This document shows positions 1-7,522 of a DNA stretch of 24,292 bases, one piece after another; the first letter of the stretch is position 1, and every line of letters begins with the position of its first letter. Origin of the DNA: a virus. A program made the translations under genes and the position numbers. Below the pieces are notes generated by a model that was not told the DNA's origin, did not search any database, and was given only the letters and a program-made list of their open reading frames with translations. The stretch is taken from IMG/VR virus record IMGVR_UViG_3300036045_000061, positions 1 through 24,292 of that record; one strand, 5' to 3'.

Positions 1-812
1 TCCAGCCCGTCTCCCTGGTGCTGCTGTCGGGAACTGATGACGCGAAGACGGCGACCGACGTGAGCGCCGCCGCGCCGTTGCCCGTGAGCGACGCCGGCGG
101 CACGTTGTCGATCGACGATGGCGCGGGCTCAATCACCGTGGACGGCACCGTCGCGATCAGCGGCACCGTCCCCGTCTCGGATGGCGGCGGCAGTCTGACC
201 GTGGACGGCACGGTCGCGATCAGCGGCACGGTTCCCGTGAGCGACGCTGGCGGCACGCTTACGATCGACGACGGCGGCGGCAGCTTGACCGTGGATGGCA
301 CAGTTGCGATCAGCGGCACAGTTCCAGTGAGCGACGCTGGCGGCAGCTTGACCGTGGATGGCAGCGTCAGCCTGGCGGCGGCTCTGCCCGCCGGTAGCAA
401 CAACATCGGCGACGTGGACGTGCTCACGCAGCCGGCGCGTGTTCGCACGACCGACGCGATCTCGGTGGCGCACCAGACCGACGCGATGATGGCCGGCCTC
501 AACGCGCTGACGCCTAAGTTCGCCTCGATCGCAGCCTCGTCGACCGGCGATAACACGATCGTAGCTTTGGTCGCGTCGAAGAAAATTCGCGTGCTGAGGT
601 TCATGCTGGTCGCCGCCGGCGCGGTGAGCGTGAAGTTCAAGACGGGCAGCGGCACCGACCTGACGGGCGCGATGGCGATCGCCGCGAATGGCGGCGTGGG
701 TGCGCCCTATTGCCCCATTGGAATCCTGGAGAGCGCCTCCGGCGAGGCTCTCGTCCTCAACCTCTCGGCCGCGGTCGCCGTCGCCGGCAACCTGACCTAC
801 ATCGAAGTGTGA
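1..812 (+). CDS. Phage virion-associated repeat protein, 5' end cut by window edge
   Basis: The reading frame is open from base 3 (QPVSLVLLSG...), so the true start lies to the left; the GTG at 18 is only the first start-like codon in the window. Residues 20-120 are a low-complexity array of a roughly 21-residue unit of the type VDGTVAISGTVPVSD(A/G)GGSLT, predicted to be extended beta structure. The last 100 residues (from FASIAASSTGDNTIV to LTYIEV) form a compact beta-rich domain that I recall from hypothetical proteins in phage structural clusters. It sits directly upstream of tail-completion genes with a 3-base gap, which supports a virion or neck/tail role. QPVSL-type beginnings are common in phage decoration or fibre-like proteins. 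The exact function is unknown; the phage structural assignment comes from context. Confidence 0.6.
   Translation, partial: QPVSLVLLSGTDDAKTATDVSAAAPLPVSDAGGTLSIDDGAGSITVDGTVAISGTVPVSDGGGSLTVDGTVAISGTVPVSDAGGTLTIDDGGGSLTVDGTVAISGTVPVSDAGGSLTVDGSVSLAAALPAGSNNIGDVDVLTQPARVRTTDAISVAHQTDAMMAGLNALTPKFASIAASSTGDNTIVALVASKKIRVLRFMLVAAGAVSVKFKTGSGTDLTGAMAIAANGGVGAPYCPIGILESASGEALVLNLSAAVAVAGNLTYIEV
138..371 (+). repeat. In-frame 63-bp tandem repeat in the virion protein
   Basis: Near-identical segments beginning GTGGA(C/T)GGCAC...GCGATCAGCGGCAC start at 138, 201 and 291, with a shortened copy at 354. Spacing is 63, 90 and 63 bases; the 90-base interval contains a 27-base insert (TLTIDDGGG). All copies stay in frame and encode a 21-residue unit. 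Such arrays can change copy number by slippage or recombination. Confidence 0.75.
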
Positions 813-815
813 TCG

Positions 816-1289
816 ATGCCGCTGCTGCTCCTGCTCGGCGCCTCCGGTTCGACGCCTGCGGTCGAATCTGACATCCGCGAGGCGATCGTCGCGCGGATGC
901 TGGCGACCCCATCGCTCACATCCATCGTTGGCAGCAAGCTTCGCCCGTTGTCGCGGCCGCAGTCTGACCAGCTGCCGACGATCACGTTCACTGTCTCGGC
1001 CAACCCACGCGGGCACTGGCTGTCGGGAGGCAACGGACAAGGGATCGCTCGAGTCCAGTTCGACTGCTGGGCCACAACGCTGGCTCAGTGTGTGCAAATC
1101 AAGCGAGCGATCGAAGAAGCGTTCGACGGGGGCCGCTGGTCGGCCGCGGGCGTGACGATTCAGTGGTCCAAGCAACTCGACGAACAGGACCTCGGGGATG
1201 ACCCCTCAAGTGGGGACGACGCACCGACTCGACGGATCCTAGTGGACTATGCGTTCAAGTACCTCTGCTCGATCGCGAATGTGGCTTGA
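816..1289 (+). CDS. DUF3168-like tail-completion/terminator protein
   Basis: This 157-residue protein has the layout of DUF3168 (tail terminator/tail-completion, gp17-like) proteins: an N-terminal helix with a short domain (EADIRE-type, here ESDIREAIVARM) followed by TSIVGSKLRPLSRPQSDQLPTITF, then a strand and helix containing RVQFDCWATTLAQCVQIKRAIEEAF, and a C-terminal strand (RRILVDYAFKY). The family caps the tail tube at the head-proximal end and stops its growth. It sits between a structural protein and an HK97 gp10-like gene, the usual order in siphophages. The ATG at 816 follows the previous stop closely, and its own stop overlaps the next start (TGATG). Confidence 0.72.
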   Translation: MPLLLLLGASGSTPAVESDIREAIVARMLATPSLTSIVGSKLRPLSRPQSDQLPTITFTVSANPRGHWLSGGNGQGIARVQFDCWATTLAQCVQIKRAIEEAFDGGRWSAAGVTIQWSKQLDEQDLGDDPSSGDDAPTRRILVDYAFKYLCSIANVA

Positions 1290-1735
1290 TGGCACGCACA
1301 GCCGGCGGAGGCCTGAGCCTGCGCGTGTTGGGCGTGAACCAGGTCAAGCGGGCGTTCAAGCTGCTGCCGAAAGCCGCGGCGAACAAGGTGATTCGCAAGG
1401 CCATGCGGCCGGCCATGAAGATCGTGGCCTCGCGCGTCAAGGCGCTGGTGCCCGTCGACAGCGGATTGACTCGATCATCGGTCAAGGTTCGAGCGGCGAA
1501 GCGCAGCCGCAAGGGCTTCGGGATCAACGTCCAGATCGGCGAAGGCGACTACAAGGGTGAGACGTTTTACGCCGCGTTCGTCGAGTACGGGACCATCAAG
1601 AACAAAGCCGCGCGCTTCATGCTCCGATCGTTCCTGCAGACGGGCAAGCAAGCGCGGCGCATGTGCGAGCGACTTCTCGGCGACTTGATCCTTGCAGAAC
1701 TACGTGCGCTCCGTGTGCGCGAGAACGCTGCGTGA
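1289..1735 (+). CDS. HK97 gp10-like head-tail/tail-completion protein
   Basis: The product is 148 residues and highly basic. The family signature is visible: a helix rich in Ala/Lys/Arg (AANKVIRKAMRPAMKIVASRVKALVPVDSG), the LVPVDSGLTRSS turn, then a beta core ending in YAAFVEYGT with a C-terminal helix following FMLRSFL. HK97 gp10-like proteins act at the head-tail joint or in tail completion. The ATG at 1289 overlaps the upstream stop as TGATG; a TTG one codon earlier is possible but less likely. The downstream gap of 26 bases contains a purine-rich ribosome-binding region for the tail tube gene. Confidence 0.85.
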   Translation: MARTAGGGLSLRVLGVNQVKRAFKLLPKAAANKVIRKAMRPAMKIVASRVKALVPVDSGLTRSSVKVRAAKRSRKGFGINVQIGEGDYKGETFYAAFVEYGTIKNKAARFMLRSFLQTGKQARRMCERLLGDLILAELRALRVRENAA

Positions 1736-1761
1736 TCTCTGTTTTGAAAGGGCAGTGATGA

Positions 1762-2199
1762 ATGTCTGTTATCGCGAATGAACTCACTAAACTGTTTCGA
1801 GGAACTGCCGATCCGGCGAGCACGGAGATCGCCCAAATCCTCTCCATCAAGCCACCAGGTGGTGAGGTCAAGAAGGTCCCAACCACCGTGCTCGGCGCGA
1901 CCGCGCAAACCTCGCGCCCGGGCAAGATTCCCGATTCCGGGGAAGTCACGCTGCGGATCCAGTACGACCCATCTTTGGCCGGACACATCACGCTCGCCGA
2001 TCGCGTCAAGACGCCCGTCGTCGAATGGTGGATGGTGCGTTATGACGGCGACGGCCTGACGACTCCGGCGCGGGATCGCTTTCAGGGCTACGTGCTGAAC
2101 TTCTCGCCGAATGAGAGCGAGGCCGAGGACGAGAACAACCTCGAAGCAGATCTCACGATCCAAATCACCGGCAGCGTTAACCGAGTCGCGGGATCCTAG
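1762..2199 (+). CDS. Major tail tube protein
   Basis: This 145-residue protein is of the size and type of siphophage tail tube proteins of the lambda gpV/TTP kind. It has an N-terminal arm (FRGTADPASTEIAQILSIKPPGGE), then KVPTTVLGATAQTSRPGKIPDSGEVTLRIQYDP, a pattern typical of the tube fold where the motif about separating 'tt' and 'pg' leads into strands, and a C-terminal 'LEADLTIQITGSV' strand. The subunit polymerises around the tape measure protein to form the tail tube. AAAGGG at 1747-1752 is a plausible Shine-Dalgarno. Position just before the chaperone and tape measure genes strongly supports the call. Confidence 0.82.
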   Translation: MSVIANELTKLFRGTADPASTEIAQILSIKPPGGEVKKVPTTVLGATAQTSRPGKIPDSGEVTLRIQYDPSLAGHITLADRVKTPVVEWWMVRYDGDGLTTPARDRFQGYVLNFSPNESEAEDENNLEADLTIQITGSVNRVAGS

Positions 2200-2209
2200 C
2201 GAGCAAACA

Positions 2210-2620
2210 ATGACCATTCGCGATCAAATTCTTTCCGTTACGGACCGACCGGTGCTCCAGACCGACCCCGTGCCGGTGTGGGGATTTCCTGTTTACATCC
2301 GCACGTTCAGCGCGGCTGAGAAGATCTGGCTGAAGGGACGCGTCAAAGACGACACGCTGCTCTATTCCGACGTCGCCTGCGTTGCACTGGGCGATGAGCA
2401 CGGCAACCGACTGTTCTCCAATGACGAGGTCGAGATCGTCGCCGAGAAGCACGACAAGGCGATCGAGTTCGTTGGCGCGCTCGCGCTGGAGTGGAACCAC
2501 ATGCGGCCCGAGGACGATCGGGCCGCTGAAAAAAACTCCGCGACAACCCCGAGCTCGTCTGGTTCATGCAGCTCTGCTGGGCGTGGGGCCGCACACTCGC
2601 GGATGTCGGCGACGAAATGA
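2210..2620 (+). CDS. Tail assembly chaperone, unshifted (gpG-like) product
   Basis: Zero-frame translation from the ATG at 2210 gives 136 residues. Residues 1-105 look like a genuine conserved domain (MTIRDQILSVTDRPVLQTDP, VWGFPVYIRTFSAAEKIWLK, then an acidic helix DEHGNRLFSNDEVEIVAEKH). After the A-run at 2529-2535 the frame becomes low-complexity Ser/Thr/Ala (ATTPSSSGSCSS), while the -1 frame carries the conserved-looking sequence. The gene lies between tail tube and tape measure, the standard place for lambda G/GT-type chaperones, which hold the tape measure protein during tail assembly. An in-frame start at 2111 exists but would overlap the tail tube gene. Confidence 0.82.
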   Translation: MTIRDQILSVTDRPVLQTDPVPVWGFPVYIRTFSAAEKIWLKGRVKDDTLLYSDVACVALGDEHGNRLFSNDEVEIVAEKHDKAIEFVGALALEWNHMRPEDDRAAEKNSATTPSSSGSCSSAGRGAAHSRMSATK

Positions 2621-2856
2621 GTGCTCCTGAACACGCGCTATGGCGCGCGTTGTGGCGCATTCACCCGCGCCCCGATTCGTGGTTGCAGGCGGGAGTGATC
2701 GCGGCCGGCAACGCCTGGTTGTGGGGTAACAAGTCCGTGAGACCTCAGGACTATATGCCGACAATGAAGCGCGAGCGCACCAAGCCCCAGAGCGCGGCCG
2801 AACAAATGGCTGCGCTCTCTCTATGCGCCCCCGTGAGATATTCAGATGGGCGCTGA
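2210..2856 (+). CDS. Tail assembly chaperone, -1 frameshift fusion (gpGT-like)
   Basis: The predicted product is join(2210..2536,2536..2856), about 215 residues. It contains the same N-terminal 109 residues, then the T-like domain in the -1 frame starting LRDNPELVWFMQLCWAWG and continuing TLADVGDEMSAPEHALW...PDSWLQAGVIAAGNAWLWG. The helical 'EW/ELxWxxA' character of this domain is typical of the minor shifted chaperone form. The -1 frame has no good start or ribosome-binding site of its own, and it ends 11 bases inside the tape measure gene. Synthesis at a low ratio through slippage is the known mechanism in the family; its use here is inferred from the heptamer, frame geometry and gene position. 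Confidence 0.78.
2530..2536 (+). promoter_or_regulatory. -1 ribosomal slippery heptamer A AAA AAC
   Basis: Seven A residues at 2529-2535 followed by C give A AAA AAC in exactly the phase required: zero-frame codons AAA (2531-2533) and AAC (2534-2536) can re-pair as AAA AAA after a one-base slip. The codon then read is CTC at 2536, which opens the conserved T-like extension. GC-rich sequence downstream could supply a stimulatory structure, but I did not identify a specific one. Confidence 0.82.
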
Positions 2857-4276
2857 GGCACGCGTCGGGACGATTGTCATCGGCATGCGCGTGGGCCTGG
2901 GTGGTCTCACCAAGGGACTCTCCAGCGCGGGGCAGCAGTTGTCAGGCTTCGCCGCGTTCGCGACGAGCAACATCAAGGCAGGCCTCGCGGCGCTCGGAGT
3001 GACCACGGCGGTTACCGGCTTAATGAACCTGCGCGCGTCCGCGGCAGAGTCGATGGAGTCCATCGGCGACCTGGCCGACCGAGCGGGCGCCTCGACGGAA
3101 GGCCTGACCGCGCTGAAATGGGCCGCGCACCTCGGCGGCGTCGAGTTTGAGCAGGTCAGCGCGGCCATGCTGAAGCTCGGAGTCAACTTGGCCAAGGCGA
3201 CAGCCGAAGGCAAAGGATCGGACGGCGTTTTCGCGCGGCTGGGAATATCCGCTGGCAAGCTTGCCCAGATGGACCGGGTGGAGGCCTTCAAGCAGATTGC
3301 GGAGTCTCTGAAGGGCATCCAGAACCCCGCCGAGCGTTCGGCACTGGCTGTCGAACTCTTCGGCAAGGCTGGGACCAACCTGGGGATTCTATGGTCCCAA
3401 GGCGCTGCAGGCATCGAAGCGGCGCAAGCCGAAATGGAACGCTTGGGCGTGTCGTTTTCACGAGTCGATGTGGAACGAGTCGCGATGGCGACGGACGCTT
3501 GGGACAAGATCGGCGTTGCTGTGGAAGGTGTGGGGCAGCAGCTGGCCATCGCTGTCGGACCCGCGTTCGCAGCCGTGTTTGAATCAATCGCGCAAGTGGT
3601 TGGTCAGGCGAACAGTTGGTTCAAGGCGCAGGGGGAAGGCAGCAACTTCGTGATCGGCGCGCTTGGCTTTGTGGCGAAGGCCTTCGGCGTCCTCGTCGAT
3701 GTGATCCACTCGGTCAAGCTCGGATTTCTCGCCGCTCAATCAGTGATCACGACGGGCTTGGGATTCGTCGTACAAGGCATCGCGTGGGTCGCCAAGGGAC
3801 TGCAGGAAGTCATCAACCTCATCCCCGGGGTGAAGGTCGAGTTCGGCAGCTTCCTGGAAACATACGCCGACGATCTCAAACGCCTCGGTGCCGACCAATG
3901 GGCAAAGTTCCAGAGCGAGCTCGCCAAGGAGCCGCCATCCGCCGGCGTGAACGCCTTCTTCGAGAACCTCCAGGTGAAGGCCTTCGAAGCCAAGGACGCG
4001 GCCGCGGCGGTCAAGAAGGATTGGTCCGAGATCGCCGAGGTGAGCGCGGACGTTGACGCCAACAAGGCGAAAGATCAAAAGCCATTCGCCGCCGCGATGG
4101 AGCTCGGATCAAAAGAAGCGCGATCGACCATCCTGGCGTTTCGGCGGGGAGGCGCGGACGAGACGCAGAAAAAGATCGAGCGTAACACACGCACGCAGCT
4201 CGACCGGCAAAAGGCCGTCGCCGACGCCGTCACCCAGCTCGCAGTCGCGACCGCAAACATGGTGCCGATCATCTAG
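2846..4276 (+). CDS. Tail tape measure protein (short)
   Basis: This is a 476-residue Ala/Gly-rich, mostly helical protein. It sets tail length and is held by the chaperone upstream. The N-terminal part (residues 1-250) has the familiar tape-measure pattern of alternating helices (LADRAGASTEGLTALKWAA, then LGVNLAKATAEGKG, and later RSALAVELFGKAGTNLG). Residues 265-330 are hydrophobic and could include transmembrane segments (FVIGALGFVAKAFGVLVDVI; GLGFVVQGIAWVAKG). The C-terminus is a charged helix ending in NMVPII. At 476 residues it is short for the family, so the virion tail should be short for a siphophage. The ATG overlaps the end of the frameshifted chaperone by 11 bases. Confidence 0.82.
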   Translation: MGAEARVGTIVIGMRVGLGGLTKGLSSAGQQLSGFAAFATSNIKAGLAALGVTTAVTGLMNLRASAAESMESIGDLADRAGASTEGLTALKWAAHLGGVEFEQVSAAMLKLGVNLAKATAEGKGSDGVFARLGISAGKLAQMDRVEAFKQIAESLKGIQNPAERSALAVELFGKAGTNLGILWSQGAAGIEAAQAEMERLGVSFSRVDVERVAMATDAWDKIGVAVEGVGQQLAIAVGPAFAAVFESIAQVVGQANSWFKAQGEGSNFVIGALGFVAKAFGVLVDVIHSVKLGFLAAQSVITTGLGFVVQGIAWVAKGLQEVINLIPGVKVEFGSFLETYADDLKRLGADQWAKFQSELAKEPPSAGVNAFFENLQVKAFEAKDAAAAVKKDWSEIAEVSADVDANKAKDQKPFAAAMELGSKEARSTILAFRRGGADETQKKIERNTRTQLDRQKAVADAVTQLAVATANMVPII

Positions 4277-5173
4277 GTGGCCGCTCCAGTCCTTAAGGGC
4301 GAGGTGCCCAACACGCGTAAGGCCTCGGAAGACGAGCAAGGCAACAGGACCTACACGCGCGTGTTCCAGGTCGAGGCCGAGAACGATCAGTACGGCGAGC
4401 GCCAGGTGGCCGCCGCGCTGCCGTTCGCGCGCGGCGAGCCCTACGTGAACGGAGTCCCCAGCGACGACTGGTACGAGTCTGATCCTTTCGCGATCGTCCG
4501 CGGTATCGAAGTCGCGCACGCGTCCGATTCGGATGACGGTCGCACCTGGCATTGCACGGTCACGTTTGGCTCGCCGCTGGGCGACAACGAGGACGCGGTC
4601 ACGAGCGACGACCCAACCCTTGCGATCCCGATGGAGAGCTACGACAGCGAAGACCGCGAGGTCATCGTCGATAGAGACATCAGCGACGAACCGATCGTGA
4701 ACACCGCCGGCGATCCGTTCGACCCACCGGTGACTCGTGACGTCAGTCGTCGGATTTTGGTGATTGAGTGGAACGTCACCGAGGCCTCGTTCGACGCGGG
4801 CTGGATCGATACTTACACGGACAAAAAGAACTCGACCACCTTCAAAGGTCGCTCCGCCGGCAAGATGTATTTGGCCAAGATCACTGCTCAACGCGCTTGG
4901 AGCACTGTGATTGGCCTGTACTACAAACTGCGTGGTGAGTGGCACATCGACCCAAATGGCTGGAACAAGCGGCCCCTCAACGCGGGCATGCGCGAGAAAG
5001 TCACCGCTCAGGCCGGCGTTCGGTATCGCGTGATCACCGGCGACGACGGGCAACCGGTCTCCGAGCCCGTGCCGCTGGACTTGAATGGACTGAAGCTTCC
5101 GCCCGACGGGACGCCCATCTTCGGAGACTTCGACGTGATTCTATCGATCGACTTCAACGACCTGGGCGTCTGA
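4277..5173 (+). CDS. Phage tail protein of unknown family (distal tail candidate)
   Basis: The start is GTG at 4277, with no gap after the tape measure stop. The 298-residue product is acidic and beta-rich (KASEDEQGNRTYTRVFQVEAE, WHCTVTFGSP, RRILVIEWNVTEASFD, FKGRSAGKMYLAKITAQRAW). No catalytic motif or transmembrane helix is visible. Position immediately after the tape measure is where siphophages encode distal tail and baseplate-hub proteins, so a structural tail-tip role is likely. I do not recognise the family itself. Confidence 0.6.
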   Translation: MAAPVLKGEVPNTRKASEDEQGNRTYTRVFQVEAENDQYGERQVAAALPFARGEPYVNGVPSDDWYESDPFAIVRGIEVAHASDSDDGRTWHCTVTFGSPLGDNEDAVTSDDPTLAIPMESYDSEDREVIVDRDISDEPIVNTAGDPFDPPVTRDVSRRILVIEWNVTEASFDAGWIDTYTDKKNSTTFKGRSAGKMYLAKITAQRAWSTVIGLYYKLRGEWHIDPNGWNKRPLNAGMREKVTAQAGVRYRVITGDDGQPVSEPVPLDLNGLKLPPDGTPIFGDFDVILSIDFNDLGV

Positions 5174-5174
5174 C

Positions 5175-6506
5175 GTGCCGATCTTCACGCGTCGCGGCGC
5201 TCGACTGCTGGTCGACACGATCAAGCGGGTGCAAAGCGGCGTCCTGGGTGGCGCTCATGGGACGCGCAAACGGCCCAACACGTACGCGATCCCATACTGG
5301 ATTCGTTTGACCGGCGACGCTGATGAGTACGGGCGGTACCCGTGGATCCAGCAGCTCCACGTCGAGCCGAATGGCTGGGTCGACGGTGATTTTTCGGGAG
5401 GCGCTTACGACGACGATCTCGCTTGCGAGATCAATGCGGTCACGGACGCAGACCAGTCGTCGGTCTACAGCGCCTGGCGAAACCCTGAGACCGGTCGCCT
5501 GATCTTCGCTGACAACCCCGTCGCCAAGGTTGACGCGAAGCTCGGGCCATGCGACTGCCCGACACCACCGTATCTGATCGAAGTCGACTGTCCACCCTGC
5601 GCGGTCTATGGATACCCAGCCAAGATGCCGCGCTTCTGGGACGTCAACCTCGGAACTCCGCGCGACAACCCCTACTCGGACTCTACGTGCCCGGGCACCC
5701 CATGCGGAGATATGCCCGAGCTCATTTCTATCGAGAACGAGGGGTATCGGGCGAACGAGGTTGGCAACTGCACCTGGAGCGGTCGCAAGAACTGCATCCG
5801 CGCCGAGCTCACTCTCGGGTCCGAGCACGCACAGGTCACGTTGCTGGATCCGGAAGATTGCATCCTCGCGGTCTTCCGCAAACCGATCGATGAGTTTGTT
5901 TGCTGCGGGATCAACGAGGGCTGGGAGTTGGTCGACGGCTCCGCGTGCGACATGGACCTCACGCTCAGTCCCGACCGCTGCACCTGCTGTCCGGATTGCG
6001 ACCCCAACGACAACGACGAGACCTGCGACCAGGAAGACTGCTGCGTGACGCAGTGCGACCTCTCCGTGACGGTCGAGAATCTCTGCACAGCGCCGGGCAT
6101 TCCGTGCGGTCAGTTCGACGACCCCTGCTACACCGCCTCGGGCGAGCCGTGCCCTTATCCGGTCGGCGACCCAGGTCGGCTGGGCTGCTTCAGCGTGCCC
6201 CCTGGGCCGACCCCCGAAGCTTCATGCGGCGGCATGAACGGTGGCTACTCGTTCCAGTGGATCGACACATGTGTGTGGCTGTTCGTCGGAACGCCGAGCG
6301 GAAGCGGCTCCACCCGTGTGCGAGCGCGGCTAAGCATGTCCGGCAAGACCTGGCTCCTAGTCATTCAAGGCGAGGACGGTCAAGTCGCCACCTTCCAGTC
6401 CGACGGCGCTGACTGTAACTGGCCGATCACCTTGGCGTTTGTACCCTCGGCTTCAACCTGCGCATCATGCGGCCCAACACCCGTCGCGACACTGCTGTCA
6501 TTCTAG
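5175..6506 (+). CDS. Cysteine-rich phage tail-tip protein, unknown family
   Basis: The start is GTG at 5175, one base after the previous stop. The 443-residue product contains 31 cysteines by my count, almost all after residue 75, often as pairs or CxC/CxxC clusters (GPCDCP, VDCPPCAVYG, DRCTCCPDCDP, ETCDQEDCCVTQCD, STCASCGP). The first 120 residues resemble a beta-rich structural domain (YPWIQQLHVEPNGWVDGDFSGG), and the C-terminal 90 residues look like a small beta-sandwich (FQWIDTCVWLFVG..., WLLVIQGEDGQVATFQSDG). The Cys arrangement suggests disulphide stabilisation outside the cell or metal sites. Likely a tail-tip or receptor-contact protein by position; no family recognised. Confidence 0.55.
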   Translation: MPIFTRRGARLLVDTIKRVQSGVLGGAHGTRKRPNTYAIPYWIRLTGDADEYGRYPWIQQLHVEPNGWVDGDFSGGAYDDDLACEINAVTDADQSSVYSAWRNPETGRLIFADNPVAKVDAKLGPCDCPTPPYLIEVDCPPCAVYGYPAKMPRFWDVNLGTPRDNPYSDSTCPGTPCGDMPELISIENEGYRANEVGNCTWSGRKNCIRAELTLGSEHAQVTLLDPEDCILAVFRKPIDEFVCCGINEGWELVDGSACDMDLTLSPDRCTCCPDCDPNDNDETCDQEDCCVTQCDLSVTVENLCTAPGIPCGQFDDPCYTASGEPCPYPVGDPGRLGCFSVPPGPTPEASCGGMNGGYSFQWIDTCVWLFVGTPSGSGSTRVRARLSMSGKTWLLVIQGEDGQVATFQSDGADCNWPITLAFVPSASTCASCGPTPVATLLSF

Positions 6507-7522
6507 CGCTTGACGGATGCACCTGCGATCGCGCCGGGTGGTGCGCGCCTCATGGTCGCGACGTGACGGCCCTTGGCGCGCGGATCTGGCGAAAGGGTGA
6601 CCCTCGTTCGATCCGGCTTTACTTCGACGCTGGCTTGTCAGCCACGCGCCGCGCACTCAGCGGCCGCGAACTGGATCCGGACACATTCGTCAGCACGGAG
6701 CAACTGCTGTCCGAGGCGCGCACGCTCGCATGGCGCCTGCCATCGTCGATCGACTGCGTGGTAGGCATCGCCCGTTCGGGGCTGCTGCCTGCGACCCTGA
6801 TCGCAACCGAGCGACACGTGCCTCTGTACGCGGTGTCGCCCGCTGACGGGGTGCACCAGGTTGGCAGTGGGTACAGACTGGGCAGCGATGGCCCGCAATC
6901 GCCCAATCACGTTGCATTGATCGATGATACGGTCGCCTCGGGCGGGCAGATGACGCGAGCGCGTGCCTTGGTCGCACAGGCCTTTCCGGGGGCTCGGATC
7001 ACGACGGCCGCCGTCATCGCGCACCCGCGAGGATCCGCGCGGGTTGACCTCGCCGGCGTGGTGCTCAGGGGCGGGCATTATTTGGAGTGGAACTTCTTCA
7101 ACTCGGGCCACGCGGAGCGCGCGGGCTTCGACTTCGACGGCGTGCTCTGCCACAACGAGCATCCGCACGCGCCACTTTATTTGCCCGTACGCCGGCCCAT
7201 CCCACTGATCATCACGGGGCGCAGTGAGCGACACCGAGAGAGTTCGCAGGCCTTCCTCGATCGCCACGGAGTGAGGTGCGAGCGAATGATCATGCGGCCG
7301 GATTCAGTGGCTGGCGACTCGCAATCGATCGGTCGCTGGAAAGGACAGGTGTACGCTCAAAGTTCCATTAGCCTGTTTGTCGAGAGCGAGAGCGACCAGG
7401 CCAGATTGATCGCCGCGATCGCCCACAAGCCCGTGCTTTGTATCGCATGCCGGCACGTGATCCGGCCGATCGCGCGCGGAGCGAAGGCGCGCGTGAGCAA
7501 AGGTTGTAAGTCCTGCCAATGA
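6467..7522 (+). CDS. Phosphoribosyltransferase-HAD-like fusion protein
   Basis: This is a 351-residue protein with three visible parts. Residues 17-32 contain a Cys/His knuckle (CTCDRAGWCAPHG). Residues 80-200 have a type I phosphoribosyltransferase fold, with the PRPP-binding loop VALIDDTVASGGQM (the DD..ASGG form of the DD..TGGT motif) and an upstream IARSGLLPA segment. From about residue 221 the sequence FDFDGVLCHNE gives a HAD-type DxDG motif I, followed by PLIITGRSERHRE, resembling HAD motif II. Family members transfer phosphoribosyl groups; the HAD part may be a phosphatase. Substrates are unknown. It overlaps the previous gene by 40 bases, because no other start precedes the Cys motif, and overlaps the next one by ATGA. 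Confidence 0.78.
   Translation: MRPNTRRDTAVILALDGCTCDRAGWCAPHGRDVTALGARIWRKGDPRSIRLYFDAGLSATRRALSGRELDPDTFVSTEQLLSEARTLAWRLPSSIDCVVGIARSGLLPATLIATERHVPLYAVSPADGVHQVGSGYRLGSDGPQSPNHVALIDDTVASGGQMTRARALVAQAFPGARITTAAVIAHPRGSARVDLAGVVLRGGHYLEWNFFNSGHAERAGFDFDGVLCHNEHPHAPLYLPVRRPIPLIITGRSERHRESSQAFLDRHGVRCERMIMRPDSVAGDSQSIGRWKGQVYAQSSISLFVESESDQARLIAAIAHKPVLCIACRHVIRPIARGAKARVSKGCKSCQ

Noticed and set aside
129-1175. 348-codon minus-strand frame
   Set aside because: Opposite the repeat protein and the DUF3168-like gene; low-complexity Arg/His/Asp composition and repeats that mirror the + strand repeats.
2529-2535. A-run as a sequencing error splitting one gene
   Set aside because: The heptamer is in exact slippage phase, between tail tube and tape measure, where programmed frameshifting is the rule, so a biological explanation is better.
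4109-5053. 314-codon minus-strand frame
   Set aside because: Opposite the tape measure and tail genes; no start signal and composition typical of a complementary-strand shadow.
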